The notes under the pieces were generated by a model, which was given only the letters and a program-made list of their open reading frames with translations, was not told the origin of the DNA and ran no database searches. A program made the position numbers and the translations under genes. Below, piece after piece: positions 1 through 9,200 of a DNA stretch of 64,000 bases. The DNA is from Hyunsoonleella ulvae (GTDB lineage Bacteria; Bacteroidota; Bacteroidia; Flavobacteriales; Flavobacteriaceae): the NCBI RefSeq assembly GCF_016827605.1, contig NZ_JAEPJQ010000001.1:62001-126000 (forward strand), given 5' to 3'. Within the stretch, counting starts at the first letter, position 1, and every line of letters starts with the position of its first letter.

Positions 1-105
1 AACAATAGGTTGTTTTTTAAAATTAGTTACCGTGCCACTTATTTGGGTTTGCCCATAAAACAGCATCGTAAAACATAGCATTGAAACAGATATAAAAATT
101 TTCAT
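1..105 (-). CDS. N-terminus of a secreted outer-membrane protein (partial)
   Basis: Thirty-five codons run off the left edge of the window. They start at the ATG complementary to 103-105 and read MKIFISVSMLCFTMLFYGQ, a signal peptide ending near FYGQ. This is followed by ISGTVTNFKKQPIV, which is how a CarboxypepD_reg-like (carboxypeptidase regulatory-like) domain begins. In Bacteroidota such a domain usually sits at the N-terminus of SusC-type TonB-dependent receptors or of other outer-membrane barrels. The sequence supports export and the start of that domain; which barrel follows cannot be told. An overlapping reading frame at 23-226 on the same strand is non-coding. Confidence 0.7.
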   Translation of the reverse strand, partial: MKIFISVSMLCFTMLFYGQTQISGTVTNFKKQPIV

Positions 106-596
106 TTACTACAAATTTTGATATGATTATTGATGCAAATTTGCAGCAGAAGGCGTCATTTAAAAATTGATAATTACCGAACTGTATATTTTTTAAGATG
201 AATTGTATTTTTAATAGTTTGAGCATGAAAGTGACACTGAATTACAGATAGTGTGAAATCACAAATAAGCGAATAAAATAATAAAGCTTTTTTTAAAACC
301 TTGATACTATTTTTTCCTTATATTAGCCTTAAGTACTTCCGTAAAAACCACTTAATACAGTTAAAACAACCATAATAGATTTTCTCTATACATGATTTAC
401 AAATAACTAGTAATCAATCATTAAAACACTACTACATAAACTTACAATTAAAATATAAACACATTACAGAAAAACTTATCTATAACTTCTAAAAAGAGCA
501 TCTACCCATCCTAAAAAACAATATAAAAAAGTTAGCTACCAGTGTAACAAATGATAAATAAAAGCTACTTATAGTATAACTAAACCATCAAAATAT
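106..596. other. AT-rich divergent intergenic region
   Basis: About 490 bases separate the divergently transcribed outer-membrane protein gene and the sigma factor gene. The stretch is strongly AT-rich and must hold both promoters. I see no convincing TAnnTTTG box with a correctly placed TTG, no long hairpin and no small gene. Confidence 0.5.
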
Positions 597-1091
597 TTGA
601 ATACAGAACTGGAACATAGCTTTGTTGAATTATTAGAAAAGCATCAAAATATCATTCATAAAGTGTGTAGATTATACACTAATAATTATGATGCGCATAA
701 TGATTTATTTCAAGAAATAACCATTCAACTTTGGAAAGCCTACCCAAAGTTTCGTGGAGATGCTAAGTTTAGTACCTGGATGTATCGTGTTGGATTAAAT
801 ACAGCAATTACTTTGTATAGAAAATCTAAACGTCGTATTTCAACTCAAGATTTTGAAGGTGTAGCATTTAAGATGAAAGCAGAGGAGTATGATGATACAG
901 AAGAGGAACAATTAAAGTTAATGTATAAGGCAGTTCATAAACTAAATGATATTGAAAAAGCACTTGTTTTTTTGTATTTAGAAGACAAAGATTATAGGGA
1001 AATAAGTGAAACACTTGGTATTAGCGAAGTAAATGCGCGAGTGAAAATGAATAGAACTAAAACTAAACTAAGAAAAATATTAAATCCGTAA
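597..1091 (+). CDS. ECF RNA polymerase sigma factor
   Basis: A 164-residue sigma-70 protein of the extracytoplasmic function type. Region 2 spans about residues 10-80, with the core and promoter-melting signature DLFQEITIQLWKAYPKFRG followed by FSTWMYRVGLNTA. Region 4 spans about 105-160, with the -35 binding helix-turn-helix YREISETLGISEVNARVKMN. Length is typical for ECF factors. The start is a TTG at 597. It lies four bases upstream of a membrane protein gene that is probably its regulator. The promoter set it reads is unknown. Confidence 0.9.
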   Translation: MNTELEHSFVELLEKHQNIIHKVCRLYTNNYDAHNDLFQEITIQLWKAYPKFRGDAKFSTWMYRVGLNTAITLYRKSKRRISTQDFEGVAFKMKAEEYDDTEEEQLKLMYKAVHKLNDIEKALVFLYLEDKDYREISETLGISEVNARVKMNRTKTKLRKILNP

Positions 1092-1095
1092 ACCT

Positions 1096-1710
1096 ATGGA
1101 TGGACTAGATTTATTAAAGAAAGATTGGGACAAAAGCGAGAGCAAATACCCTAAACTTTCGTACGACGAAATTTATAAGATGATACTTAAAAAGTCATCT
1201 TCTATAGTTAAATGGATATATTATATCAGTTTAATTGAACTAAGTCTTGGACTTATACTAATCATTTTAAATCCAACATTTGAAAATAAAATCGAATACC
1301 CAAAATGGCTAGACACCTTCTCTTACTTAGTATTTCCAGTAGCGCTTTACTTCATTTATCTTTTCTACACAAATTACAAAAAAATTAATGCAACTGATAG
1401 TGCCAAGGTATTAATGCAAAATATTCTAAGAACAAGAAAATGCGTTCGGTATTATATTATATTTAATTTATTTTTTGGAGGTGTATTTTTTGCAGTAGCT
1501 AGTTTTATTGGCTATACACAATTACAAGGAGGAATAGACGCTTTTAACGAAGCCACAGGTTTAACTGAATATATTATAGTTATTTTAGTAATCCTTTTAA
1601 TAACAGTCCTATTTCTAGGTATCATTTTTGCCATCTATTATTTACTTTATGGTATATTATTAAGACGATTAAAACACAATTACAAAGAGCTTAAAAAATT
1701 AGAAGATTAA
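1096..1710 (+). CDS. Four-helix membrane protein, putative anti-sigma partner
   Basis: A 204-residue protein I cannot assign to a named family. A soluble N-terminal segment of about 38 residues (LLKKDWDKSESKYPKLSYDE) faces the cytoplasm. Predicted membrane helices follow at about 39-60, 73-92, 117-142 and 158-188, then a basic C-terminal tail. It starts four bases after the sigma factor gene, so the two are almost certainly co-transcribed. Small membrane proteins with a cytoplasmic N-terminus directly downstream of ECF sigma genes are commonly their anti-sigma factors; that role is inference from position only. Confidence 0.7.
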   Translation: MDGLDLLKKDWDKSESKYPKLSYDEIYKMILKKSSSIVKWIYYISLIELSLGLILIILNPTFENKIEYPKWLDTFSYLVFPVALYFIYLFYTNYKKINATDSAKVLMQNILRTRKCVRYYIIFNLFFGGVFFAVASFIGYTQLQGGIDAFNEATGLTEYIIVILVILLITVLFLGIIFAIYYLLYGILLRRLKHNYKELKKLED

Positions 1711-1719
1711 TAGGTTAAT

Positions 1720-1816
1720 ACTTCGGGCGTTACCCAAGGGTTGCGCTATCCGTTACTAGTTTTGGTTTCCCGCAATAGCGGGACCAAAAGCTAACCACTA
1801 CTATCGCTAACGCGGT
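1720..1816. repeat. Dispersed palindromic intergenic repeat, copy 1
   Basis: It begins with CGGGCGTTACCCAAGGGTTGC and ends with CGCTAACGCGG. In between, the hairpin TTTCCCGCAATAGCGGGA sits inside a longer imperfect palindrome (TTTTGGT ... ACCAAAA). Related elements lie at 16863-16983 and 59788-59900, and half-elements at 6166 and 28908. It lies between two convergent genes and may also act as a terminator. Confidence 0.6.
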
Positions 1817-1840
1817 TTTGGCATTTATAAATACATTGAA

Positions 1841-2416
1841 TTAAACATTAAGAACATCAACGGCTTTTACATGACCAACTTCCATAGTTCCTAATTGAAT
1901 GTTACCAACCCTTACACGCACCAATCGCAATGTTGGAAATCCAACAGCAGATGTCATCTTTCGCACTTGCCTAAACTTCCCTTCATTTAAGGTTATAGAT
2001 ATCCAAGACACAGGGCCATGTCTCATATCCCTTATCTTTTTGGAACGTTCAGGTAAATCGGGTACCTTTTTTAATTTAAATACTTTACAGGCTTTGGTTT
2101 TGTATTTCTTACCATCAAATCCTATTTCCACACCTTGTTGTAATTGTATTATAGCATCTTCTGTAATATCCCCATCCACCAAAGCATAGTATTCCTTATC
2201 AACCTTCTTACTGTTAATGTAATCGCTTAGTTTCCCATCAGTAGTAAGCAATAGCAGGCCTTCCGATTTTTCATCTAATCTGCCAATAGCCATAATACCT
2301 TCTGGAAAATCATACAAACCACCTAAAAATCGTTTGGATTGCTGTTTGGAATCCTTGCTCATAAATTGGCTTAGGTATCCGTAAGGTTTGTAGATAATAA
2401 AATGTTTATGTTTCAC
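1841..2416 (-). CDS. rluE: 23S rRNA pseudouridine synthase, RluE type
   Basis: A 191-residue enzyme of the RsuA/RluB/E/F group, which isomerises a specific uridine in rRNA to pseudouridine. The catalytic motif GRLDEKSEGLLLLTTDG lies at 45-61, with the nucleophilic Asp at 48. The N-terminus (IIYKPYGYLSQFMSKDSKQ) resembles RluE and lacks the S4 RNA-binding domain of RsuA/RluB, as expected for RluE. The C-terminal KFRQVRKMTSAVGFPTLRLVR is the usual family ending. Its start overlaps the end of topB by 11 bases, so translation is probably coupled. The exact target uridine is inferred from the family. Confidence 0.85.
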   Translation of the reverse strand: MKHKHFIIYKPYGYLSQFMSKDSKQQSKRFLGGLYDFPEGIMAIGRLDEKSEGLLLLTTDGKLSDYINSKKVDKEYYALVDGDITEDAIIQLQQGVEIGFDGKKYKTKACKVFKLKKVPDLPERSKKIRDMRHGPVSWISITLNEGKFRQVRKMTSAVGFPTLRLVRVRVGNIQLGTMEVGHVKAVDVLNV

Positions 2417-4703
2417 TAAAAACTGAAGCGTTTAATATTTTAGAAATCAAAGCTTTTGTTGGTTTTTGTCCATTTATTTTCCGCCTAACAACATCAAACA
2501 ACACCTTAAAATCACAACCTGATTTATAGTTAGAGCAACCATATGCTGTTTTACCTTTTATAATGGTTCCAGTTTTACATTTAGGACATAAAAGCATGTC
2601 CTTTTCTTGTGTTTTCGGTGCTTCTTTAGATTGCAAAACAAGACGAAAATCAGCATCAAAACACACCGAACCCTCTACAGTTTTATCAGCTACCTTAAAG
2701 CCTTTTAAATTTACCGTAGCACCTTTTTGAAGCAGTCTTATAAATTGTTTTTCTGAAATTTTCTTCCCTTTAAATTTAAAGGGCATCACAAAATCACACC
2801 CTGCTTTGTATGCACTACAGCCAAAGGCAGACTTCCCTTTTATAACATTCCCATTTTTACATTTTGGACATTGTTGTGTTGTTATCTCCGCTTTTGTTTT
2901 AGCCTTAGCCGCTCTCTTTTTTTGGTTGGTCGCATACGAAATATTGGCACGTTTCGCTTCACTTCTTACCTCATACACCAAGGCATCTACCATACGCTTC
3001 ATGTTTTTTATAAACGCTCCAGCACTATAGCCTCCCTTCTCTATATCTTTTAATTGCTTTTCCCATTTTCCGGTAAGTTCTGCAGATTTTAACAAATCAT
3101 TATTAATGGTTTCAATCAGCTGAATACCTGTTTCCGTAGGCAACACCTGTTTCTTATTACGTTTTATATATTTTCGCTTAAACAAGGTTTCTATAATGTT
3201 GGCACGGGTAGATGGCCTACCTATACCATTTTCTTTCATTACATCTCGCAACGCTTCATCATCTACTTGTTTCCCTGCCGTCTCCATAGCCCTTAACAAC
3301 GAAGCTTCTGTAAACTGATTGGGTGGCTTGGTTTGCTTTTCTAAAAACGTTGGTTCGTGTGGTCCCTTTTCGCCTTTTTCAAAAGTTGGTAAAATCCCTG
3401 ATTCCTTCTCTCTTTTATTAGGATTTTCAAAAACAACACGCCAGCCTTTTTCTAAAATTTCTTTCCCTGTGGTTTTAAACACAACGTCTGCAGCACTTCC
3501 CAACACCGTTGTATTGGCCACTATACAATCATCATAAAACACCGCAATAAAGCGTTTTACAATAATATCATATACCTGTTGCTGATTGTACTGTAACGTC
3601 GTTTGCAGCCCTGTAGGTATAATAGCATGATGATCCGTCACTTTTTTATCATTAAAAACCTTAGAAGATTTTTTGATCTTCTTACCAAGAATTGGTTGTG
3701 TTAATTGCGTAAAATTCGTCAGCTTTTTTAATATGGTTGGTACCTTGGGATAAATATCTGTTGGTAAAAACGTGGTATCCACTCTGGGATAAGTCACTAC
3801 TTTACGCTCGTACAGCGCTTGCACAATTTTTAGGGTTTCATCTGCTGAAAACCCAAACTTTGTATTGCAATACACTTGAAGCCCTGTTAAATCAAAAAGT
3901 TTTGGCGCATATTCTTTCCCCTTCTTTTTAGTGATAGATTGAATTATAAAATCACTTTCTTTTACCTTATTTGCTAAGGCTTCTCCATCTTCCTTTTTTA
4001 AAAACCGGCCTTCTTCATAACTAAACAAGGTTTCTCTGTACAAGGTTTGCAGTTCCCAATATGGCTGTGGTTTAAAGTTTTCAATTGCTTTAAAACGATT
4101 TACCACCATAGCCAGAGTTGGTGTTTGCACACGCCCAACTGACAATACTTGTTTGTAACCACCATGCTTTACGGTATACAATCTTGTGGCGTTAATACCT
4201 AGCAGCCAATCACCAATAGCTCTGGAAAACCCTGCATAGTATAAATTATCGTAATCTGATGCTGGTTTTAGGTTATTAAAACCTTCTTTTATAGCTTCTG
4301 TAGTTAATGATGAAATCCATAAACGTTTTACCTCTCCCTTATACTTGGCTTCATTCATTACCCAACGCTGTATCAATTCTCCTTCTTGTCCTGCATCGCC
4401 ACAGTTTATAATAAGCTCAGCTTTTTCAAATAAACCTTTTACTATGTTGAATTGTTTTTGAATCCCTGAGTTGGAGGACACTTTGGTTTCAAACTTTTCG
4501 GGGAGCATGGGTAAATTGTTTAAATCCCAACTTTTCCAGTATGGTTTATAATCTACAGGTTCTTTAAGCGTACATAAATGCCCAAAGGTGTAGGTTACGG
4601 CATAACCATTACCCTCAAAATAGCCATCGCGTTTGGTATTTGCACCTAATACAGCAGCAATTTCTCTAGCAACACTTGGCTTTTCGGCAATACAGACTTT
4701 CAC
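2406..4703 (-). CDS. topB: DNA topoisomerase III
   Basis: A 765-residue type IA topoisomerase that passes single DNA strands and decatenates replication intermediates. The Toprim domain is N-terminal, with AEKPS at 6-10 and the acidic metal site CGDAGQEGE near 101-109. The SVGRVQTPTLAMV motif is near 188-200. The catalytic tyrosine is in VVTYPRVDT, about residue 305. The C-terminus carries two CPKC ... GCS-YK-GCDF modules, four-cysteine zinc-binding repeats that contact DNA, each followed by a short KxSEKQ-like segment. The length fits TopB. It shares a transcript with rluE, which overlaps its 3' end. Confidence 0.96.
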   Translation of the reverse strand: MKVCIAEKPSVAREIAAVLGANTKRDGYFEGNGYAVTYTFGHLCTLKEPVDYKPYWKSWDLNNLPMLPEKFETKVSSNSGIQKQFNIVKGLFEKAELIINCGDAGQEGELIQRWVMNEAKYKGEVKRLWISSLTTEAIKEGFNNLKPASDYDNLYYAGFSRAIGDWLLGINATRLYTVKHGGYKQVLSVGRVQTPTLAMVVNRFKAIENFKPQPYWELQTLYRETLFSYEEGRFLKKEDGEALANKVKESDFIIQSITKKKGKEYAPKLFDLTGLQVYCNTKFGFSADETLKIVQALYERKVVTYPRVDTTFLPTDIYPKVPTILKKLTNFTQLTQPILGKKIKKSSKVFNDKKVTDHHAIIPTGLQTTLQYNQQQVYDIIVKRFIAVFYDDCIVANTTVLGSAADVVFKTTGKEILEKGWRVVFENPNKREKESGILPTFEKGEKGPHEPTFLEKQTKPPNQFTEASLLRAMETAGKQVDDEALRDVMKENGIGRPSTRANIIETLFKRKYIKRNKKQVLPTETGIQLIETINNDLLKSAELTGKWEKQLKDIEKGGYSAGAFIKNMKRMVDALVYEVRSEAKRANISYATNQKKRAAKAKTKAEITTQQCPKCKNGNVIKGKSAFGCSAYKAGCDFVMPFKFKGKKISEKQFIRLLQKGATVNLKGFKVADKTVEGSVCFDADFRLVLQSKEAPKTQEKDMLLCPKCKTGTIIKGKTAYGCSNYKSGCDFKVLFDVVRRKINGQKPTKALISKILNASVFSET

Positions 4704-4906
4704 TTATTTACAACTCTATTTTAAAATGCAAAGTAGAAATTTTAGTAACTATTAAAAAAGCGAGTTATTAGGAGTTATTAACGGGTTTTGAGCTTCTTGA
4801 CTTTATCAGAAAAAAATGATAACTTCGTTTATCGGACGATATAGTCATTAAAACGTGACCATATCTAACCTTGGGCACAAGCACACAATCAACTACATAA
4901 TAGAAG
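4704..4906. other. Intergenic region with cassette-like boundary
   Basis: About 200 bases between topB (minus) and the WD40 gene (plus). It contains an interrupted inverted repeat, TTATCAGAAAAAAATGATAA, near 4803-4822. Just before the next gene it has CTAACCTTGGGCACAAGC near 4865-4882. The latter resembles a degenerate integron-type right core site (GTTRRRY); see findings. No promoter was identified with confidence. Confidence 0.35.
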
Positions 4907-6013
4907 ATGAAAAAAACTTTATTATTATTTTTTTTTTGCAGTCATATTTACTCCCAAAACTATAAAAAAGAAAAGAATTTACATAAACACTCAGCAGAAA
5001 TAAATTCTATTACAACAACTAATGATTTTTTTGCTACATCAAGTTCTGATAAGTCAGTTATCGTTTGGAATTATAAAGGAAAAAAAATATATGAATATAA
5101 AATCAAAGAAGGAAAAATTAATACTCTGAAATTTATTCCAAAATCTAATATACTATTAGTTGCAACAACTGAAAAAAAGAATAAAAAAAATAAAAAATAT
5201 TTTCTAAAAAGCATTGATATTAAAGGAAATTTATTGAAAGTATTTATTGACTCTACTTTATCACAACCTTATGTTGATTCTTTATTTTTATCAAATAATA
5301 AAGGTGTTTTAAAAGCTACATCTTCAATTAACAACAAATTTACTTCTTTAAATGTATGGAAATCATTAAACATTCCTAGTGCAAAAAATGGGTTATCACA
5401 TTCAGAATATATTCAGAGTATTTCAATCTCACCTAACAATAATCTTATTGCAACAATTGATTATTATAGAAATTTAAAAATTTGGGATTTAAATGGAAAC
5501 ATTATTTATAAAAGCAAGATTTTCAATAACAAAAAAAGAACTAATATTTTCTTTATTTCAAATACAACATTGTTTATAACTCCAAATATTACTCTGAATT
5601 TTGAATTAAATAACTTGAAAAAAATTGAAGGCTATGAGAATTTTATGACTACTCCCTTAAACACTAAGCTTTATTGCTATTTTGATTATCATTTTCCAAC
5701 TGAGAATGAAAAAATATTAGACATTAAATCAGGTTCAGTAAACTTTATAGATTCTAAAAATATTTACTCTATAAAAACAGTTACCTCTAAGAAATACTTT
5801 GTGAATCTTGGTGCTGATAGAATAGTAAGGGTAAGATCTGAAAATGGAAAAATGTTAACATCTTTTGGAAAAACTAAAAAAGAATCAACTTTTTTAGGTA
5901 AAAAAGCTTTAATTAAATATAGTGATATAACTGAAATTGGTATTTCTCCTAATAGTGATTATATTATTTCAGGTACAAAATCAGGAAAAATAACAATTTG
6001 GAGAAAACAATAG
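4907..6013 (+). CDS. Secreted WD40-repeat protein
   Basis: A 368-residue protein with a signal peptide (MKKTLLLFFFCSHIYSQ), so exported. WD40 blades are visible at about 28-58 (HSAEINSITTT ... DKSVIVWNYKG), around 160-195 (EYIQSISISPNNNLIATID ... KIWDLNG) and at the end (ITEIGISPNSDYIISG ... ITIWRKQ). The middle is more diverged. This suggests a beta-propeller with about six or seven blades used for binding; no enzyme motif is present. The gene is richer in A and T than its neighbours, with many AAA, AAT and ATT codons. It sits between topB and a secreted-protein gene with no operon partner, which together suggest acquisition. Confidence 0.7.
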   Translation: MKKTLLLFFFCSHIYSQNYKKEKNLHKHSAEINSITTTNDFFATSSSDKSVIVWNYKGKKIYEYKIKEGKINTLKFIPKSNILLVATTEKKNKKNKKYFLKSIDIKGNLLKVFIDSTLSQPYVDSLFLSNNKGVLKATSSINNKFTSLNVWKSLNIPSAKNGLSHSEYIQSISISPNNNLIATIDYYRNLKIWDLNGNIIYKSKIFNNKKRTNIFFISNTTLFITPNITLNFELNNLKKIEGYENFMTTPLNTKLYCYFDYHFPTENEKILDIKSGSVNFIDSKNIYSIKTVTSKKYFVNLGADRIVRVRSENGKMLTSFGKTKKESTFLGKKALIKYSDITEIGISPNSDYIISGTKSGKITIWRKQ

Positions 6014-6165
6014 CCAGTACCCAACAAGGTATAAACCTCATTGCATTTGGCTTACTTTTAGCTTGAAAACGAAGCAACAAGGCTCATACAGAGACGATAA
6101 ACAAACCTCCCCAGAAATACATCACTTTGGCTCTTAAAATATAAGTTTGCAAGCACACTCGCGTT
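6014..6165. other. Downstream flank of the WD40 gene, cassette-like
   Basis: Directly after the WD40 stop the sequence reads CAGTACCCAACAAGG (about 6016-6030). About 150 bases later it reads GCGTTAGGCAT. These resemble the outer core boxes (RYYYAAC and GTTRRRY) of an attC-like site, but the arms between them are only weakly complementary. No gene is seen here. Confidence 0.3.
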
Positions 6166-6275
6166 AGGCATTACAGCGGCATCCTTTTATTTATGTATTA
6201 ATAAGACTGGCTTGTAATTTTACACTGTAATTATATTATAGATTCCTGCCTACGCAGGAATGACAAAACAAAAAA
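6166..6275. repeat. 110-bp dispersed repeat, copy A
   Basis: The stretch GCGTTAGGCATTACAGCGGC through TTGTAATTTTACA to the palindrome TTCCTGCCTACGCAGGAA, followed by TGACAAAACAAAA, recurs with small changes at 28908-29020. The terminal palindrome is a candidate terminator at the 3' end of the adjacent minus-strand gene. Confidence 0.7.
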
Positions 6276-9200
6276 CTACCTGATTAAACTAAAATGTCCC
6301 CGGAAGGTTTGTGTAGCACCAGCTTCATCTACTAAATTTACCACATACCAATAATCATTCGTAGCAAGTAACCGTCCATTTAATGTACCATTCCAACCTC
6401 CATTTTCGGGTTTAAATTGTTTTATCAACTTACCAAATCTGTTATAAATAAAGACTGTTGTATTTTTAAGATAAATATCGCTTAAACCTCTTATATTCCA
6501 TGTATCATTGATGCTATCTCCATTGGGTGTAAAAAACTTAGGAAAGCCCATTACAAATACCTCTACATCAACTGTACCGCAACCGTTTTTATCCCTTACA
6601 TAAACGGTATGCATTCCAGCTAAAATATTACGAAAAACAGGAGCGTCTTGATATGTTCCAAGCTCATCATCTAAAGCAAACTCATAGTCCCCAATACCTA
6701 TACCAGAAGTATCGATGGTTATGGTATTATTATCTGATAGATCAATTACGGTTACGTCCTCAATAGTTATACTTGAAATTTCGGATGTTTTAAGTTCATA
6801 AAAAACTTGTTCAGACTCACAATTTTCTTGTGAAGTTGCAAGGACACTATAGACACCTTCAGAAATTGCTGTCGCTGTATTTGAATTACTTATTGTATTA
6901 CCGTCTGGATCTTTCCACACATAAGTAAAGTCTGTATTACTAGCATTTACAGTCAAAAGTGTTACTGGTAATCCGTTTAAACAAAATATCTCGCTTTGTT
7001 CTATTTCAAATTCTGGTCTTGGGTGTACTGTTAAAAGTAAATGCGGACCAATTCCAAAACAGTTTCCATTATCATTATTTTCTACTCTAACATACAAGGT
7101 TTCCGAAAAAGGCGTTTGATTTTGGTAGTTTAAAGTATTGGCAATCTCATTCTCCTCTAATTGAGCGTCTACTGCTGTATAATAATAATGAACGCTTAGG
7201 TTTTGACCTGTTGGAAATTGATTTATAAAATTAGCAGAAATTGTCGTTAAATCAAACTCTGTTTTACCATCAATAGCTGCATCTACATCACATGTCTCGA
7301 ATTCATAAATATAGTCTGATGGAAATGATGTTGTAGATGCTTCCAAGTTTATTGTGACTAGACTGGAACATTCAGTATCAGCAAATTCAACTCTTGCATA
7401 AATGGTATTTGCTGTTTGATTATTAAAAGGTAATACCTCGATACCAGCAAGCCTTTGTTCTGCTTCAGTAATTGTTAAATGAAAAGTAATATTAAGTTCA
7501 TTTAAATCTTCAGTTGTTATTATCGAATTAACTTCATTTAAATTAAAATCTGTAAATCCATCCAGATTACCATCTTCGTCACAATTTCTATATGTTACCA
7601 CAGGCTCCACAACAGGAACTTGATTTACTACCACCAGAAATTCAATACGCTCCCCTTCTAAACATCCGTTATCAGATGCTAGGGCAAAATAACTTTTTGC
7701 AGTATTGATCACTGGAGTTGTAAATGCATTACCAACAAAAACAGGTGTAGAAGCATCTATACTTTCAAACCAAAGTACTTGCCCTGAGGAAGGTGTGGCC
7801 TCTAGGTTAATGCTTTGAGCTCCACACACCACAGTGGGCTCAACTGGGCTTATTATACGTGGAAAACTAATTTTAGTACTCGCAGAAATATTTACTATTG
7901 GATCTCCAGGCATACCGCCATATTCTACAATATAACCTTGAGGATGAAAATCGCTAAAGGGATCTGCATCTCCTGCTAAGGGTAAATCATTCCATGATCC
8001 TAGTGTTCCAATATTAGGGGCTGTAATATGTGCGTAATCTTCATTCCCACCAAAGTTATTAGGCTCGCTGGTATTCCAATTCGCATAGTTTGGAGAAGTA
8101 CCATTAATACCTCCATTCCAAAACACAGTTCCTGCTTCAGGCCCAGTTACCCATTGCCAAACACCTTCAGTTGCTGCATCATTTCCCCCAATCCAGCCAG
8201 CACCAGCTGCTTGTTCTCCAGTTAATTGTGCTTCTTCAGGAGACGTAATGGTTGCTAAATAGCCTTGAAGCCCAAAATATGTTCTAGAGGCTGCTGCAGA
8301 TCGCGCTTCTGCCCACGTAATTCCAAAATCTGGAATATATTCATAATAATGCCCTGTGGTGGGTAAAAAGTTAGCATCGCCAATGGTAAAAGAGAATATT
8401 TTATCAACTTTATCCGTATTGGGAGTAGCACTATAAACGACATCTCTCACAGCAGCGATTAAATCAGTATACGGTATAATTGCGCTGGCTGTTGCACTAA
8501 AAAATGAAAGCTTCGCTTGTACAGGATCCCAACTATGAGTAATATTGGGATGATTCCCAGTTAAAAGTAAAACATCTTCATCAAAGGTGTAGCCTTCAGA
8601 AATTTGAATAAAAAAGGCTTCAATCCCTGTATCATCAGGATCTACAATATCAAAATCTGTGGCTATGCTCATCGGGGTTCCTAAACAATAACTCTGATCT
8701 CCTGTTGCAGTAATTTCTGGGGGTATATTGGTTTGCGCACAGTTGTGCATGCTAAGGTCTATTATTTTTGTTTCAATACAACCATCTGAAAAATAGGTTG
8801 TGCCATTATAAACACCTACGTTTTGTGAGGATAAACTATTTATAAACGGATTTTGCTCACTACTTGTAAACCCGTTAGGTCCAGACCAACTATAACTTTG
8901 CCCTTCTACTGTACTTAGTTGTACCATTTCGCCTTTACAAACCAAAAGCTCACTAAATGTAGGGGCAATATTTACTGGGGTGTCAATGTTACCGATATCT
9001 ATGTTAACTATCCAATAATCATTACTTCCTTGACTATTTTCAGTTTTTTCTCCAGATATATCGGACATACTATCACCCCCAAGAACATAGCTACCGTCAT
9101 CTAATTGTACCATCGCTTCTAAACTGTCACTGCCATAACCTCCAATTGTTTTATCAAACTCAATATTACCATATTTATCTAATTTCACAATCCAATAGTC

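Noticed and set aside
23-226. A 67-codon frame on the minus strand overlapping the left-edge gene
   Set aside because: It is out of frame with the signal peptide and CarboxypepD-like start at 1-105 and has no domain features.
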